A DNA stretch of 64,000 nucleotides. Source: Bacteroidaceae bacterium (GTDB taxonomy: Bacteria; Bacteroidota; Bacteroidia; Bacteroidales; Bacteroidaceae). The stretch covers positions 1-64,000 of the forward strand of contig JAFWAX010000049.1 of assembly GCA_017507385.1 (NCBI GenBank). The letters are read 5' to 3'. The notes under the pieces were generated by a model. The model saw only the letters and a list, made by a program, of their open reading frames with translations. It was not told where the DNA came from and did not search any database. Shown here piece by piece: positions 51,958 to 60,151 of the stretch; the first letter of the stretch is position 1, and each line of letters begins with the position of its first letter. Position numbers and translations under genes: made by a program.

Positions 51958-53784
51958 ATGAAGACTACAGAAAAAATAGAAGCCCTCAGAAACCTATTGA
52001 AGCAAGAAGGCATCAGCGCCTTCATCACTCCAAGCACAGACCCTCATTCGGGAGAATATGTTCCCGAACGCTGGAAATCACGCCGCTGGATTAGCGGATT
52101 CACCGGATCAGCAGGCACGGCAGTCGTGACACTCGACAACGCAGCACTATGGACAGACTCGCGCTACTTCATTCAAGCGGCAGAGCAGCTGGAAGGAACT
52201 GGCTACCAGCTGATGAAAGAGAAAATAGAAGGAACCCCATCCATTGCCGAATGGCTGGGCAGCGTTCTGCCAGCCGGAAGCACAGTTGCTGTCGATGGAT
52301 GGGTAAACACCGCTTCTGAAGTGGAAGAACTCGAGAACGAACTGAAAGCATACGGACTTGCACTCCGAACAGACATCGACCCCTACAACACTATTTGGGA
52401 GGACCGTCCTGCAATCCCCCAGAGCAAAGCATTCATCCAAGGGTTAGAGTTTGCAGGAGAAAGTGCCGAATCAAAAATTGCTCGCATCCGTGAGAAGATC
52501 GGCAGCAGCGCCATCGTGCTTTCCATGCTCGAAGAGGTGGCATGGACGCTTAACCTACGCGCCAACGACGTGGAGAATACGCCATTTATGCTTGGCTACG
52601 TTGTCATCACGCCTCAAAACACATTATTATATATAAGTAAAGAAAAACTCACGCCAGAAGTAGAGGAATACCTGAAAGGCGAAGGGGTCGGCATACGAGG
52701 ATACGAGGACATCATCGGTGACCTCAGCGGACTATCTATGCCTGTATATACACAGCCCAACAAGACCAATCATGCCGTTTATTCCGCCATCAAGACTCCC
52801 ATCCGCAAAGAGAGTTCCGTGGCGCACATGCTCATCTTCAAGAACAAGACAGAAATCCAGTGTTTCCGCAACGCCATGGAAAAAGACGGTGTAGCCATGG
52901 TGAAATGGATAAAATGGACACTGGAAAATGTGCCGAAAGGCAACCAAACCGAACTGTCTCTTTCAGAGAAGCTCAAGGCATTCCGCATGGAGCAGCCTCT
53001 TTCCAAAGGCGTCAGTTTCGAGAGCATCATGGGCTATGCACACCATGGCGCGATTGTCCACTATGACCCGACGCCAGAAACGGACATTCCCGTCAAGCCC
53101 GAAGGATTGCTGCTCATCGATTCTGGCGGTCAATACCTCGATGGCACAACTGACATCACACGAACCATCCCGCTTGGTCCACTCTCATGGGAGATGAAAC
53201 GTGATTACACACTGGTGCTCAAAGGGTGGATTCGTCTCGGCTCCGCAGTTTTCCCAAAGGGCACTTGTGGCACACAGCTTGACGGATTTGCCCGCGAAGC
53301 CATGTGGAAATACGGCATCAACTACTTGCACGGAACAGGCCATGGCGTCGGGCAATACATGTCTGTGCATGAAGGAATTGACCTTCACCAATTCCGTATG
53401 CAATGGCGTCCTACCCCACTTCTCCCTGGCATGATTATCACGGTAGAGCCAGGCATCTACATCGAAGGAAGCCATGGTGTACGCCACGAGAACACCATGC
53501 TGGTTGTCAACGCCGACTTTTCAGGCGAGAACGGAAAAGCGAACATGCCCGACGGGAAGCCCTATGACGGCCCTGAAGCCCAAGGACTCACCTTCGGCCC
53601 CTACTACACTTTCGAGCATCTCACGCTCTGTCCAATCTTGACCAGCCCCATTCTGACCGAGATGCTGAGCGAAGAAGAGCGTCAGTGGTTCAACAGCTAT
53701 CAGCAAACTGTCTATCAACGACTTGCGCCACGTCTTGACGAAGAACACAAGGATTGGCTCAAAGAAATTACACAACCCATTTAG
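51958..53784 (+). CDS. pepP: Xaa-Pro aminopeptidase (M24B)
   Basis: 608 aa, the long form with two N-terminal creatinase-like domains and a C-terminal M24 pita-bread domain. Metal ligands: Asp in LIDSGGQYLDGTTDITRT (two), His in HGTGHGVGQ, Glu in VEPGIYIEG and Glu in RHENTML. It removes N-terminal residues before proline. No signal peptide, so cytoplasmic. It precedes ruvA by 74 bp. Confidence 0.92.
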   Translation: MKTTEKIEALRNLLKQEGISAFITPSTDPHSGEYVPERWKSRRWISGFTGSAGTAVVTLDNAALWTDSRYFIQAAEQLEGTGYQLMKEKIEGTPSIAEWLGSVLPAGSTVAVDGWVNTASEVEELENELKAYGLALRTDIDPYNTIWEDRPAIPQSKAFIQGLEFAGESAESKIARIREKIGSSAIVLSMLEEVAWTLNLRANDVENTPFMLGYVVITPQNTLLYISKEKLTPEVEEYLKGEGVGIRGYEDIIGDLSGLSMPVYTQPNKTNHAVYSAIKTPIRKESSVAHMLIFKNKTEIQCFRNAMEKDGVAMVKWIKWTLENVPKGNQTELSLSEKLKAFRMEQPLSKGVSFESIMGYAHHGAIVHYDPTPETDIPVKPEGLLLIDSGGQYLDGTTDITRTIPLGPLSWEMKRDYTLVLKGWIRLGSAVFPKGTCGTQLDGFAREAMWKYGINYLHGTGHGVGQYMSVHEGIDLHQFRMQWRPTPLLPGMIITVEPGIYIEGSHGVRHENTMLVVNADFSGENGKANMPDGKPYDGPEAQGLTFGPYYTFEHLTLCPILTSPILTEMLSEEERQWFNSYQQTVYQRLAPRLDEEHKDWLKEITQPI

Positions 53785-53858
53785 CAATAGAACGGGTCGT
53801 TCTCCATAGCTCATATAGTTCTATAACTCTACAGAACCTCCTAAAAAATATAAGAATT

Positions 53859-54467
53859 ATGATCACCTACATCCGAGGCATCATCGACGAACTCACCCCT
53901 ACCCAAGCCACCATCGAAGCACATGGCGTGGGCTATCTCCTCAACATATCCCTCAACACCTATACTGCCCTACAAGGCAAAAGTGAGGCAAGGCTCTTTG
54001 TCTATGAGTCCATTCGCGAAGACGCATGGACCCTCTTCGGCTTTGCCACCAAACAAGAGCGCGAGCTGTTCCTCATGCTCATCAGCGTCAGCGGTGTTGG
54101 AGGCAACACCGCCCGCACCATGCTCAGCAGCTTTACGGCACCTGAACTGGCTGGCCTCATCATGGACAGCAACGAGAAGATGCTCAAGACAGTAAAAGGA
54201 CTTGGAGCCAAGACCGCACAACGTATCATCGTAGAACTGAAAGACAAAGTCGTGTCTCTTGGCATTGCCACAGAATCGGTATCCGACAACGGCGAGGCAA
54301 GCGTGCCTTCCGTACAAAACAGCGAGGTTTACAACGAAGCCTTCGAAGCCCTCAAGATGCTCGGTTTCCCTCCTGCGCCCGTTGCCAAAACCGTCAAGGC
54401 CATACTCAAAGACAACCCGACAGCACCCGTTGAGAAGGTAATCAAACTTGCCCTCAAGATGCTGTAA
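53859..54467 (+). CDS. ruvA: Holliday junction helicase subunit RuvA
   Basis: 202 aa from MITYIRGIIDELTPTQATIE; the longer frame upstream overlaps pepP and is not RuvA-like. OB-fold domain I, helix-hairpin-helix domain II (FLMLISVSGVGGNTARTML and VKGLGAKTAQRIIVELKDK) and domain III (EVYNEAFEALKMLGF). With RuvB it drives branch migration. In many Bacteroidetes ruvA lies directly before sprA; here about 5.7 kb separates them. Confidence 0.95.
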   Translation: MITYIRGIIDELTPTQATIEAHGVGYLLNISLNTYTALQGKSEARLFVYESIREDAWTLFGFATKQERELFLMLISVSGVGGNTARTMLSSFTAPELAGLIMDSNEKMLKTVKGLGAKTAQRIIVELKDKVVSLGIATESVSDNGEASVPSVQNSEVYNEAFEALKMLGFPPAPVAKTVKAILKDNPTAPVEKVIKLALKML

Positions 54468-54508
54468 TCCCTATTTTCACCTATTTCCTAACAACAACCA
54501 CTTAAAAA

Positions 54509-56719
54509 ATGAAAAAAATCGCAATTCTCCTCGCGATGTTGTTCTATGCATGGAGCACATACTGCCAGGAGACACCTTCTGAAAGAAAGAAGGTCGCAGT
54601 CGTACTCAGTGGCGGCGGAGCCAAAGGCATGGCCCACATTGGCGCACTAAAAGTCATCGAGCAGGCAGGAATTCCTGTGGACATCGTCACTGGTACCAGC
54701 ATGGGCAGCATTATCGGCGGACTCTACTCCATCGGCTACAATGCCACCGTGCTCGACTCGCTGGTACGTTTGATTGACTGGAGTTTTGTGCTCTCCGACC
54801 GCGAGGACACAAGCCTGCAAAGCCTGCGGGATCGCCAAAAGCAAAACACTTATGCCTTTTCGCGCGGATTCACATTTGGCAAGCAGAACAATAACGATGG
54901 AGGCCTCATCAAAGGAAAGAATCTTGCGCAACTGTTCCAGAAACTATGTATCGGCTACACCGACTCGCTCGACTTCAATCAACTTCCCATTCCTTTCGCC
55001 TGCGTGGCGACCGACATCACCGACAATTCCGAATACGATTTCCATTCTGGCCGTTTACCTCAAGCCATGCGAGCCTCTATGGCCATTCCTGCGGCGTTCT
55101 CTCCTGTGCGCATTGGCAACAAAGTCCTTGTCGATGGCGGATTGCGCAACAACTACCCCGCAGATCTCGCACGCGAAATGGGAGCAGACATCATCATCGG
55201 CGTGACAGTGCAAGGCAATCCTAAGACAGGCGAGGAATTAGGTCACACGATGAGCATCCTTAGCCAGATTATTGATGTCAACTGCAAAAACAAATATGAT
55301 GAGAATTTACTTATCACAGACGTCCCCATCCGCGTAAACACGGATGGATATAGCGCGGCCAGCTTCTCAGAAAGCGCCATCCAAGAACTCATTCGCCGAG
55401 GCGAAGCAGAAGCCATGAAACATTGGGACGAGCTCATCTCTCTCAAACAGCGCATCGGCATCGACGACACGTTCCGTCCCAACAGGCTCACCCCTAAAAA
55501 CCCGTCAGCCTTAAGCGAGAAGATAAAGGTGACGGCTTTTGTTTTCGAGAACGTCACATCCCATGACGAGCACTTCATCCGTTCCAAATTCAACTTGCAC
55601 AAATGTGATAGCATCGACTCTGCCAAAGAAGACAAAATCGCCACATCCATGCGTCTTGACCTTTTTTATCAGAACGTTGACATTCACTCCGTACCTGATG
55701 GAGATGGCTATAAAATCATATTCTCAGCTGGGAACAAGAAAACCAGCCATGTTTATTTGGGCGGGCGATTTGATTCTGAAGAAATCGTGGCATTGCAGCT
55801 CAATGCTGATTTTCCCTTGCAAGTCGGCATTCCAATTGATGCAGACCTGACGCTCCGCTTGGGCAAGCGCATCATGGCTCGAGGCGAAATGACCCTCCAT
55901 CCCCGCAGTTTCACTCGCCCCAGCCTCTCCTACACCTTCCGCCACAATGACTTGGACGTTTACCATGAAGGGGAACGCATTCACAGCTTCATCTACAACC
56001 AGCACAGATGCGCGCTAACCCCAATCAACTTCAACCTACGCAACTTCAACCTGCAAGCAGGCCTCTATTGGGATTACCTCCACTTCCTTGATAACACGCT
56101 CACAACAGGAAGCCACCCTATTAATCTTGAAAATGACCACTATTTCAATTTCCACGTACAGCTGAACTATAATTCTGAGAACCAATGGTATTTCCCCACT
56201 CATGGCTCACGTCTGAAAGTAGAATATGCTTACATAACCGACAATTTTACCCAGCTTGACGACAAAGCGGGTCTGAGCGAAGTCAATGCAAACTGGCGAT
56301 TCTCCATTCCTCTCAGCAAACGGTTCACTTTACGCCCCATGGTTTACGGACGATGCTTATGGGGCGCAAAAATCCCTGTAATATACGGGAATTCCATTGG
56401 CGGTGAGTGGTTCGGTCACTATCTTGAGCAGCAAATGCCATTTGCAGGAATCGGGAATATGGAATTCACAGACCGCCACTTCATGGCGCTGCAACTAGAG
56501 GCGCAACAAAGCATTGCCAGCAGCCACTTCATCCTCCTGCGCTTAGCAGCTGCTCAGCATGCAGAAGAGTTCAAACACACCTTCAAGCAGCAAACATTAT
56601 TGGGGTATCAACTCGGGTACTATTACAACACCCTCCTGGGACCTCTTGGCGCCACCATAGGCTATTCAAACAAAACCAAAGAAGTGAATTTCTACATCAA
56701 TCTCGGATTTGAGTTTTAA
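54509..56719 (+). CDS. Patatin-like phospholipase with outer-membrane beta-barrel
   Basis: 736 aa, signal peptide ending STYCQ. Patatin domain (about 28-300): oxyanion loop SGGGAKGMAHIGAL, nucleophile Ser64 in GTSMGSIIGG and catalytic Asp in VDGGLRNNYP. Residues about 315-400 look like a POTRA-type domain and about 400-736 like a BamA/TamA-type 16-stranded barrel ending in INLGFEF (terminal Phe). This is the RssA/PlpD-like autotransporting phospholipase layout. It may shape outer-membrane lipids; located between ruvA and sprA. Confidence 0.9.
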   Translation: MKKIAILLAMLFYAWSTYCQETPSERKKVAVVLSGGGAKGMAHIGALKVIEQAGIPVDIVTGTSMGSIIGGLYSIGYNATVLDSLVRLIDWSFVLSDREDTSLQSLRDRQKQNTYAFSRGFTFGKQNNNDGGLIKGKNLAQLFQKLCIGYTDSLDFNQLPIPFACVATDITDNSEYDFHSGRLPQAMRASMAIPAAFSPVRIGNKVLVDGGLRNNYPADLAREMGADIIIGVTVQGNPKTGEELGHTMSILSQIIDVNCKNKYDENLLITDVPIRVNTDGYSAASFSESAIQELIRRGEAEAMKHWDELISLKQRIGIDDTFRPNRLTPKNPSALSEKIKVTAFVFENVTSHDEHFIRSKFNLHKCDSIDSAKEDKIATSMRLDLFYQNVDIHSVPDGDGYKIIFSAGNKKTSHVYLGGRFDSEEIVALQLNADFPLQVGIPIDADLTLRLGKRIMARGEMTLHPRSFTRPSLSYTFRHNDLDVYHEGERIHSFIYNQHRCALTPINFNLRNFNLQAGLYWDYLHFLDNTLTTGSHPINLENDHYFNFHVQLNYNSENQWYFPTHGSRLKVEYAYITDNFTQLDDKAGLSEVNANWRFSIPLSKRFTLRPMVYGRCLWGAKIPVIYGNSIGGEWFGHYLEQQMPFAGIGNMEFTDRHFMALQLEAQQSIASSHFILLRLAAAQHAEEFKHTFKQQTLLGYQLGYYYNTLLGPLGATIGYSNKTKEVNFYINLGFEF

Positions 56720-56765
56720 CGGAACAGCACTGCACCCACCCCAAATCAGCAAGAATCATAATATA

Positions 56766-56813
56766 ACCTGTTGGCAGAATTAAGTACGCACTAAATTAAT
56801 TCCGCCAACAGGT
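56766..56813. terminator. Hairpin between the patatin gene and the small-protein family
   Basis: ACCTGTTGGC-GAATTAA pairs with TTAATTC-GCCAACAGGT (one mismatch), a 12-nt loop; lies between convergent genes. No T-run. Confidence 0.6.
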
Positions 56814-56826
56814 AAAAGTACTTTTT

Positions 56827-57426
56827 TCATTTCTTACGTGGTATTTTCTTGTAAAACGTATATACTTCGCCATTCAGGTACTTGTATTGGAGTAAACCTT
56901 TGGACTTGCTCCAGATAAAGTATTCGTTGGTAATTTTCTCCTCAGAAAAGTTTTGCGAATTGCTACCATCTATCCGAATGGCATCGTCATAAACACTCTT
57001 ACCTATCTTGATGCTGCAATAACGCACATTTTGGGCATCCTCTATTGTCTGACGTCGCCTGTGGAGCCATAAAACTAAAGAAAGCCTCCCATCATGCTCT
57101 TTCTGAATGGCAGACCAGCCATTCACTGATTTTCCATCATGTCTAATGTCATATTGAAATGAACTATTTGCTGTATAATCATTGCCCTCTCCCTCATTCT
57201 TTACAAATGGCCAATAAGAATTGTATAAAGGTTTCTCCTTCACCACCAGCGTATCCATACCCGAGGGAGAAGAGAATAGAACTGTATCCCACTCTTCGTA
57301 TGGCTCCATCCAGGTCAAATCATCTTTTGTCAAATGAGAAAACTTCCAATACACGAAGGGGTGTAAAAACACGATTGCAAGCAATGTCCATATTATCATC
57401 TTCTTTATGATTTTTACCTCTTTCAT
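56827..57426 (-). CDS. Small exported protein, paralogue family member A3
   Basis: 199 aa with an N-terminal membrane or signal segment (IIWTLLAIVFLHPFVYW). It shares PYE..DTVLFSS..GMDT near residues 42-58 and the C-terminal YFIWSKSKGLLQYKYLNG with A2 and A1 but is the most diverged in the middle and at the N-terminus (no lipobox Cys). Its start overlaps the stop of A2 by 4 bp (57423-57426). Function unknown. Confidence 0.7.
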   Translation of the reverse strand: MKEVKIIKKMIIWTLLAIVFLHPFVYWKFSHLTKDDLTWMEPYEEWDTVLFSSPSGMDTLVVKEKPLYNSYWPFVKNEGEGNDYTANSSFQYDIRHDGKSVNGWSAIQKEHDGRLSLVLWLHRRRQTIEDAQNVRYCSIKIGKSVYDDAIRIDGSNSQNFSEEKITNEYFIWSKSKGLLQYKYLNGEVYTFYKKIPRKK

Positions 57427-58004
57427 TTCTTACGTGGTATTTTCTTGTAAAACGTATAGACATCACCATTCAGGTACTTGTATTGGAGCAAACCTTTGGA
57501 TTTGCTCCAGATGAAGTACTCGCAATTATTAGGTGATATGAAGATTATTTCTGAGTTACTGTCATCTATTTTGATGGCATTTTCATACGTTGCGCCATTC
57601 ACTTTTACCTTGTACAGACGAGGCTCATTTTTTGTATTGAAGATGACACCTCTATGCTCGAAACTAAAGCAAACTCTGAGCACGTCATGAGCATTTTTCA
57701 GTATCGCGATATCATTTTCGAGCAGATTTCCCCGATGATGAATATGGCAAGTAATACGCCCTGTGGCATGCATCTCAGAAATTCCCTCATTGGCCATGAA
57801 TGGCAAATAGTCATCACACACTTTTATCATTTCCATCGTCATTGTGTCCATGCCTTCAGATGAACTAAACAGGACGGTATCCCCCTGCTCATACGGAGAT
57901 AACCATTCCAAGTCCGAATTGCTGAAATGGTACATAGCTGTATAGATGCATGATGTGAACAGCACGACGGATGGGATTAATATGAAAACATATTTCTTCA
58001 TCAT
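57423..58004 (-). CDS. Small lipoprotein, paralogue family member A2
   Basis: 193 aa; lipobox-like LFTSC at about residues 15-19 after FILIPSVV. Family motifs DLEWLSPYEQGDTVLFSS, GMDT and, at the end, YFIWSKSKGLLQYKYLNG..YTFYKKIP. The last ~90 bp are almost identical in A1, A2 and A3, which points to recent duplication or gene conversion. No known domain. Confidence 0.72.
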   Translation of the reverse strand: MMKKYVFILIPSVVLFTSCIYTAMYHFSNSDLEWLSPYEQGDTVLFSSSEGMDTMTMEMIKVCDDYLPFMANEGISEMHATGRITCHIHHRGNLLENDIAILKNAHDVLRVCFSFEHRGVIFNTKNEPRLYKVKVNGATYENAIKIDDSNSEIIFISPNNCEYFIWSKSKGLLQYKYLNGDVYTFYKKIPRKK

Positions 58005-58005
58005 T

Positions 58006-58239
58006 TTATTTCCTCAAATTATCAATCATTGATGATATGGAATGTTCAAAAGCACTATTCCCCATATAAGTAGAAGAGCCCTCATTCTCCCTCCACGGGT
58101 TATCATCATTATACAGTGTAATCTCATCTATTGCCATCGTATCTATCCCATTTGATGACTGAAAGAGAATCGTATCACCCTGTTCGTATGATGCCATCCA
58201 CTCCAGATCTTTGTATGAGAGCAAACGCATGGCGGACAT
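58006..58239 (-). pseudogene. Truncated paralogue B2
   Basis: 77 codons: DLEWMASYEQGDTILFQSS and GIDTM are the family N-terminal motifs, but the signal segment is missing and the middle and C-terminal domain are replaced by SAFEHSISSMIDNLRK. The same tail occurs in the remnant at 59276. It is a deletion scar of a family member. Confidence 0.6.
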
Positions 58240-58257
58240 CCTTTGGATAAAGTCATA

Positions 58258-58686
58258 TTATCGAATTCTCTTCAATGTGAAGATTGTACTGAAGTTACCA
58301 CTCCTATACGCCTCCTTACTTGCTTCTATGACAACTTTCAGAGTGTGGTCTGTGAGATTTTCTATTTTCATGCACTCTATTCCATCTCTCTTCTGAAGGA
58401 CAATATATTCTCCTTTCGTATCTTTCCCAATTAAGCCTGAAGAAAAGGTCTCTGTTGGGGAAACAGACAAATAATAATTATACGTGAAATTGTTGGATTT
58501 GTTTATACTTTTGAATGACGTTGATGTCTTTAACGTTTTGTTTGAAAATTCCCATACTCTTTTCACGCGGCTGGTGTCTCCAACACAAAGTATCCATTTC
58601 GTCCCTGCCAACTGGGAAATCTTATATGTCTGGGCATGAGCACAAACACTTATCAATGTAATTAAAATCAAAAGTACTTTTTTCAT
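58258..58686 (-). CDS. Secreted small protein of unknown function
   Basis: 142 aa, signal peptide MKKVLLILITLISVCAHAQ. The rest is beta-rich with LAGTKWILCVGDTSRVKRVWEF, as in lipocalin-like small Bacteroidales proteins. It overlaps A1 by 4 bp (ATGA, 58683-58686), so it is co-translated with it. Unlike the A family in sequence. Confidence 0.68.
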   Translation of the reverse strand: MKKVLLILITLISVCAHAQTYKISQLAGTKWILCVGDTSRVKRVWEFSNKTLKTSTSFKSINKSNNFTYNYYLSVSPTETFSSGLIGKDTKGEYIVLQKRDGIECMKIENLTDHTLKVVIEASKEAYRSGNFSTIFTLKRIR

Positions 58687-59270
58687 TTCTGACGTGGTAT
58701 TTTCTTGTAAAACGTATAGACATCACCATTCAGGTACTTGTATTGGAGCAAACCTTTGGATTTGCTCCAGATGAAATATTCACAAGCCATAGTGTTTTTT
58801 ACATTAGTCTTTGAGTTTTTGTCATCAATGATGATGACATCATCGTATTCCATGTCTGAAATAGTGGCCTTATGAAAAGGGAATCCTTCCTTTGTGTCAT
58901 CATATTGGGAGTGTGATCTAAAGTAAAAAATGAAGTCAACTCTTAGCCTATCAGCAGTTTCTTTAACGATGATAAGGTCATTACTCAAAGATTCCCCATT
59001 ATGTTTAACCTTATTAGTGATGCATCCCAAAGCATGCATCTCCGTAGATGCCTCATTAGCCATAAAAGGTAAATAATAATCATGCATTTTTTTCTCCTCA
59101 ACAATCATCGTATCCATCCCCTCAGATGAACTAAACAGGACGGTATCCCCCTGCTCATACGGAGATAACCATTCCAAGTCCGAATTGCTGAAATGGTACA
59201 TTGCTGTATAGATGCATGAAGTGAACAGCGCAACGGATGGAATTAATATGAAAACAGATTTCTTCATCAT
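58683..59270 (-). CDS. Small lipoprotein, paralogue family member A1
   Basis: 195 aa, nearly identical to A2 at both ends (MMKK.VFILIPSV.LFTSCIYTA; YFIWSKSKGLLQYKYLNGD) and different in the middle (about 75-160). Conserved ends with variable centre suggest diversification of a surface or binding part. Lipobox LFTSC. Confidence 0.72.
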   Translation of the reverse strand: MMKKSVFILIPSVALFTSCIYTAMYHFSNSDLEWLSPYEQGDTVLFSSSEGMDTMIVEEKKMHDYYLPFMANEASTEMHALGCITNKVKHNGESLSNDLIIVKETADRLRVDFIFYFRSHSQYDDTKEGFPFHKATISDMEYDDVIIIDDKNSKTNVKNTMACEYFIWSKSKGLLQYKYLNGDVYTFYKKIPRQK

Positions 59271-59322
59271 TTTATTTCCTTAAATTATCAATCATTGATG
59301 ATATAGGATGTTCAAAAGCACA
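59128..59322. repeat. Near-identical ~190-bp block (copy of 57865-58057)
   Basis: The 5' part of A1 plus the following tail SSMIDNLRK region repeats the 5' part of A2 plus the B2 tail with only a few differences. It marks tandem duplication of an A gene together with part of a B gene. Confidence 0.8.
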
Positions 59323-59450
59323 GGATTGAACATTGGGCACCCAAATCACGGAACCTTGCAATTCAATATTTCTAAACGTTTGGGCAATATGGACTTCATC
59401 TCTATCTGCAAATTTACAAATAGTATCAGCAATAATATCAGTCTTTTCAT
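59276..59450 (-). pseudogene. Remnant of paralogue B1 (tail only)
   Basis: The minus strand ends CAFEHPISSMIDNLRK and stop, matching the B2 tail. Upstream the frame is open but has no start and no family N-terminal motif. Confidence 0.5.
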
Positions 59451-59453
59451 TTT

Positions 59454-59801
59454 TTAACGCTTTCTGAAGATAATTGTCTGATATTTGTACTGCCCTGCCA
59501 CCACTCGCACAATATAAATGTTCTCAGACACATCTGGCGCTATCACAAAGGAATTTTCACCTGCTCCAAGCGCACCAAGATTGTAGTTCTGCTTGTTGAT
59601 ACCAGCCTGAGAATAGAGGCAAATCTGAGCAGAAGGTACATCTGCCTCCAGTTCAAATCTCAGTGTCACCCTGTCAACAAAGGGGTTGGGATAGGCGTAA
59701 ATCTTACTGTTGTCATCCTCTGACTGTTCGTCCCGCGCATCAGCATCTCCATTTTTCTGCAAATAGACATACATGGGTCGCTCTGGCTCCATTTCTTCCA
59801 A
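59454..59801 (-). CDS. Stray type IX secretion C-terminal sorting domain
   Basis: 115 aa without a signal peptide. Residues about 30-115 (KIYAYPNPFVDRVTLRFELEAD split here, then QICLYSQAG, GAGENSFVI, NIYIVRVVAG, IIFRKR) are a typical type A sorting domain (TIGR04183). The cargo protein that should precede it is absent. Probably the 3' end of a larger deleted gene; a stand-alone domain would be unusual. Confidence 0.65.
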   Translation of the reverse strand: MEEMEPERPMYVYLQKNGDADARDEQSEDDNSKIYAYPNPFVDRVTLRFELEADVPSAQICLYSQAGINKQNYNLGALGAGENSFVIAPDVSENIYIVRVVAGQYKYQTIIFRKR

Positions 59802-59825
59802 CGAGTATAATATACATTTCCAACG

Positions 59826-59872
59826 AACGCTTATTCGATGAAATTACGCTTAACCATCATCGAATAAGCGTT
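59826..59872. repeat. 16-bp perfect inverted repeat
   Basis: AACGCTTATTCGATGA (59826-59841) and its complement (59857-59872), 15-nt loop. It sits at the cut 5' edge of the sorting-domain fragment. Could be a terminator or an end of a lost element. Confidence 0.65.
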
Positions 59873-59929
59873 GTTTTGCAAGGCCATTTTAGAGCAACTG
59901 ACAAACCCCTCTTTTTGTACCTCAAAAGT

Positions 59930-59990
59930 GGTGAGAGTCTCACCGCGACATAGGTAAGAGTCTCACCTCGACATAGGTGAGACTCTCACC
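59930..59990. repeat. Array of three 15-bp palindromes with 8-bp spacers
   Basis: GGTGAGAGTCTCACC (59930-59944), GGTAAGAGTCTCACC (59953-59967), GGTGAGACTCTCACC (59976-59990), spaced by GCGACATA and TCGACATA; period 23 bp. About 160 bp upstream of sprA. Followed by GTTTTTGGGG. Possible operator array or structured leader. Between here and 60151 I see no gene and no clear promoter box. Confidence 0.75.
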
Positions 59991-60151
59991 GTTTTTGGGG
60001 TGTAAAGCGCCGCGTTCGACGAGGGACTTTCTGCAACGTCTGAACAATGTTTTTTCTCCCCTTAATACAATAATGTAGGCATTTGTACGTTTCTTATTGT
60101 AAAGTATGTAAACAAAAGGGGGTAAAATCCCCACAATATAGACGTTGCATT

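Noticed and set aside
59930..59990. Possible CRISPR array
   Set aside because: The spacers are 8 bp and nearly identical; the repeats are palindromes.
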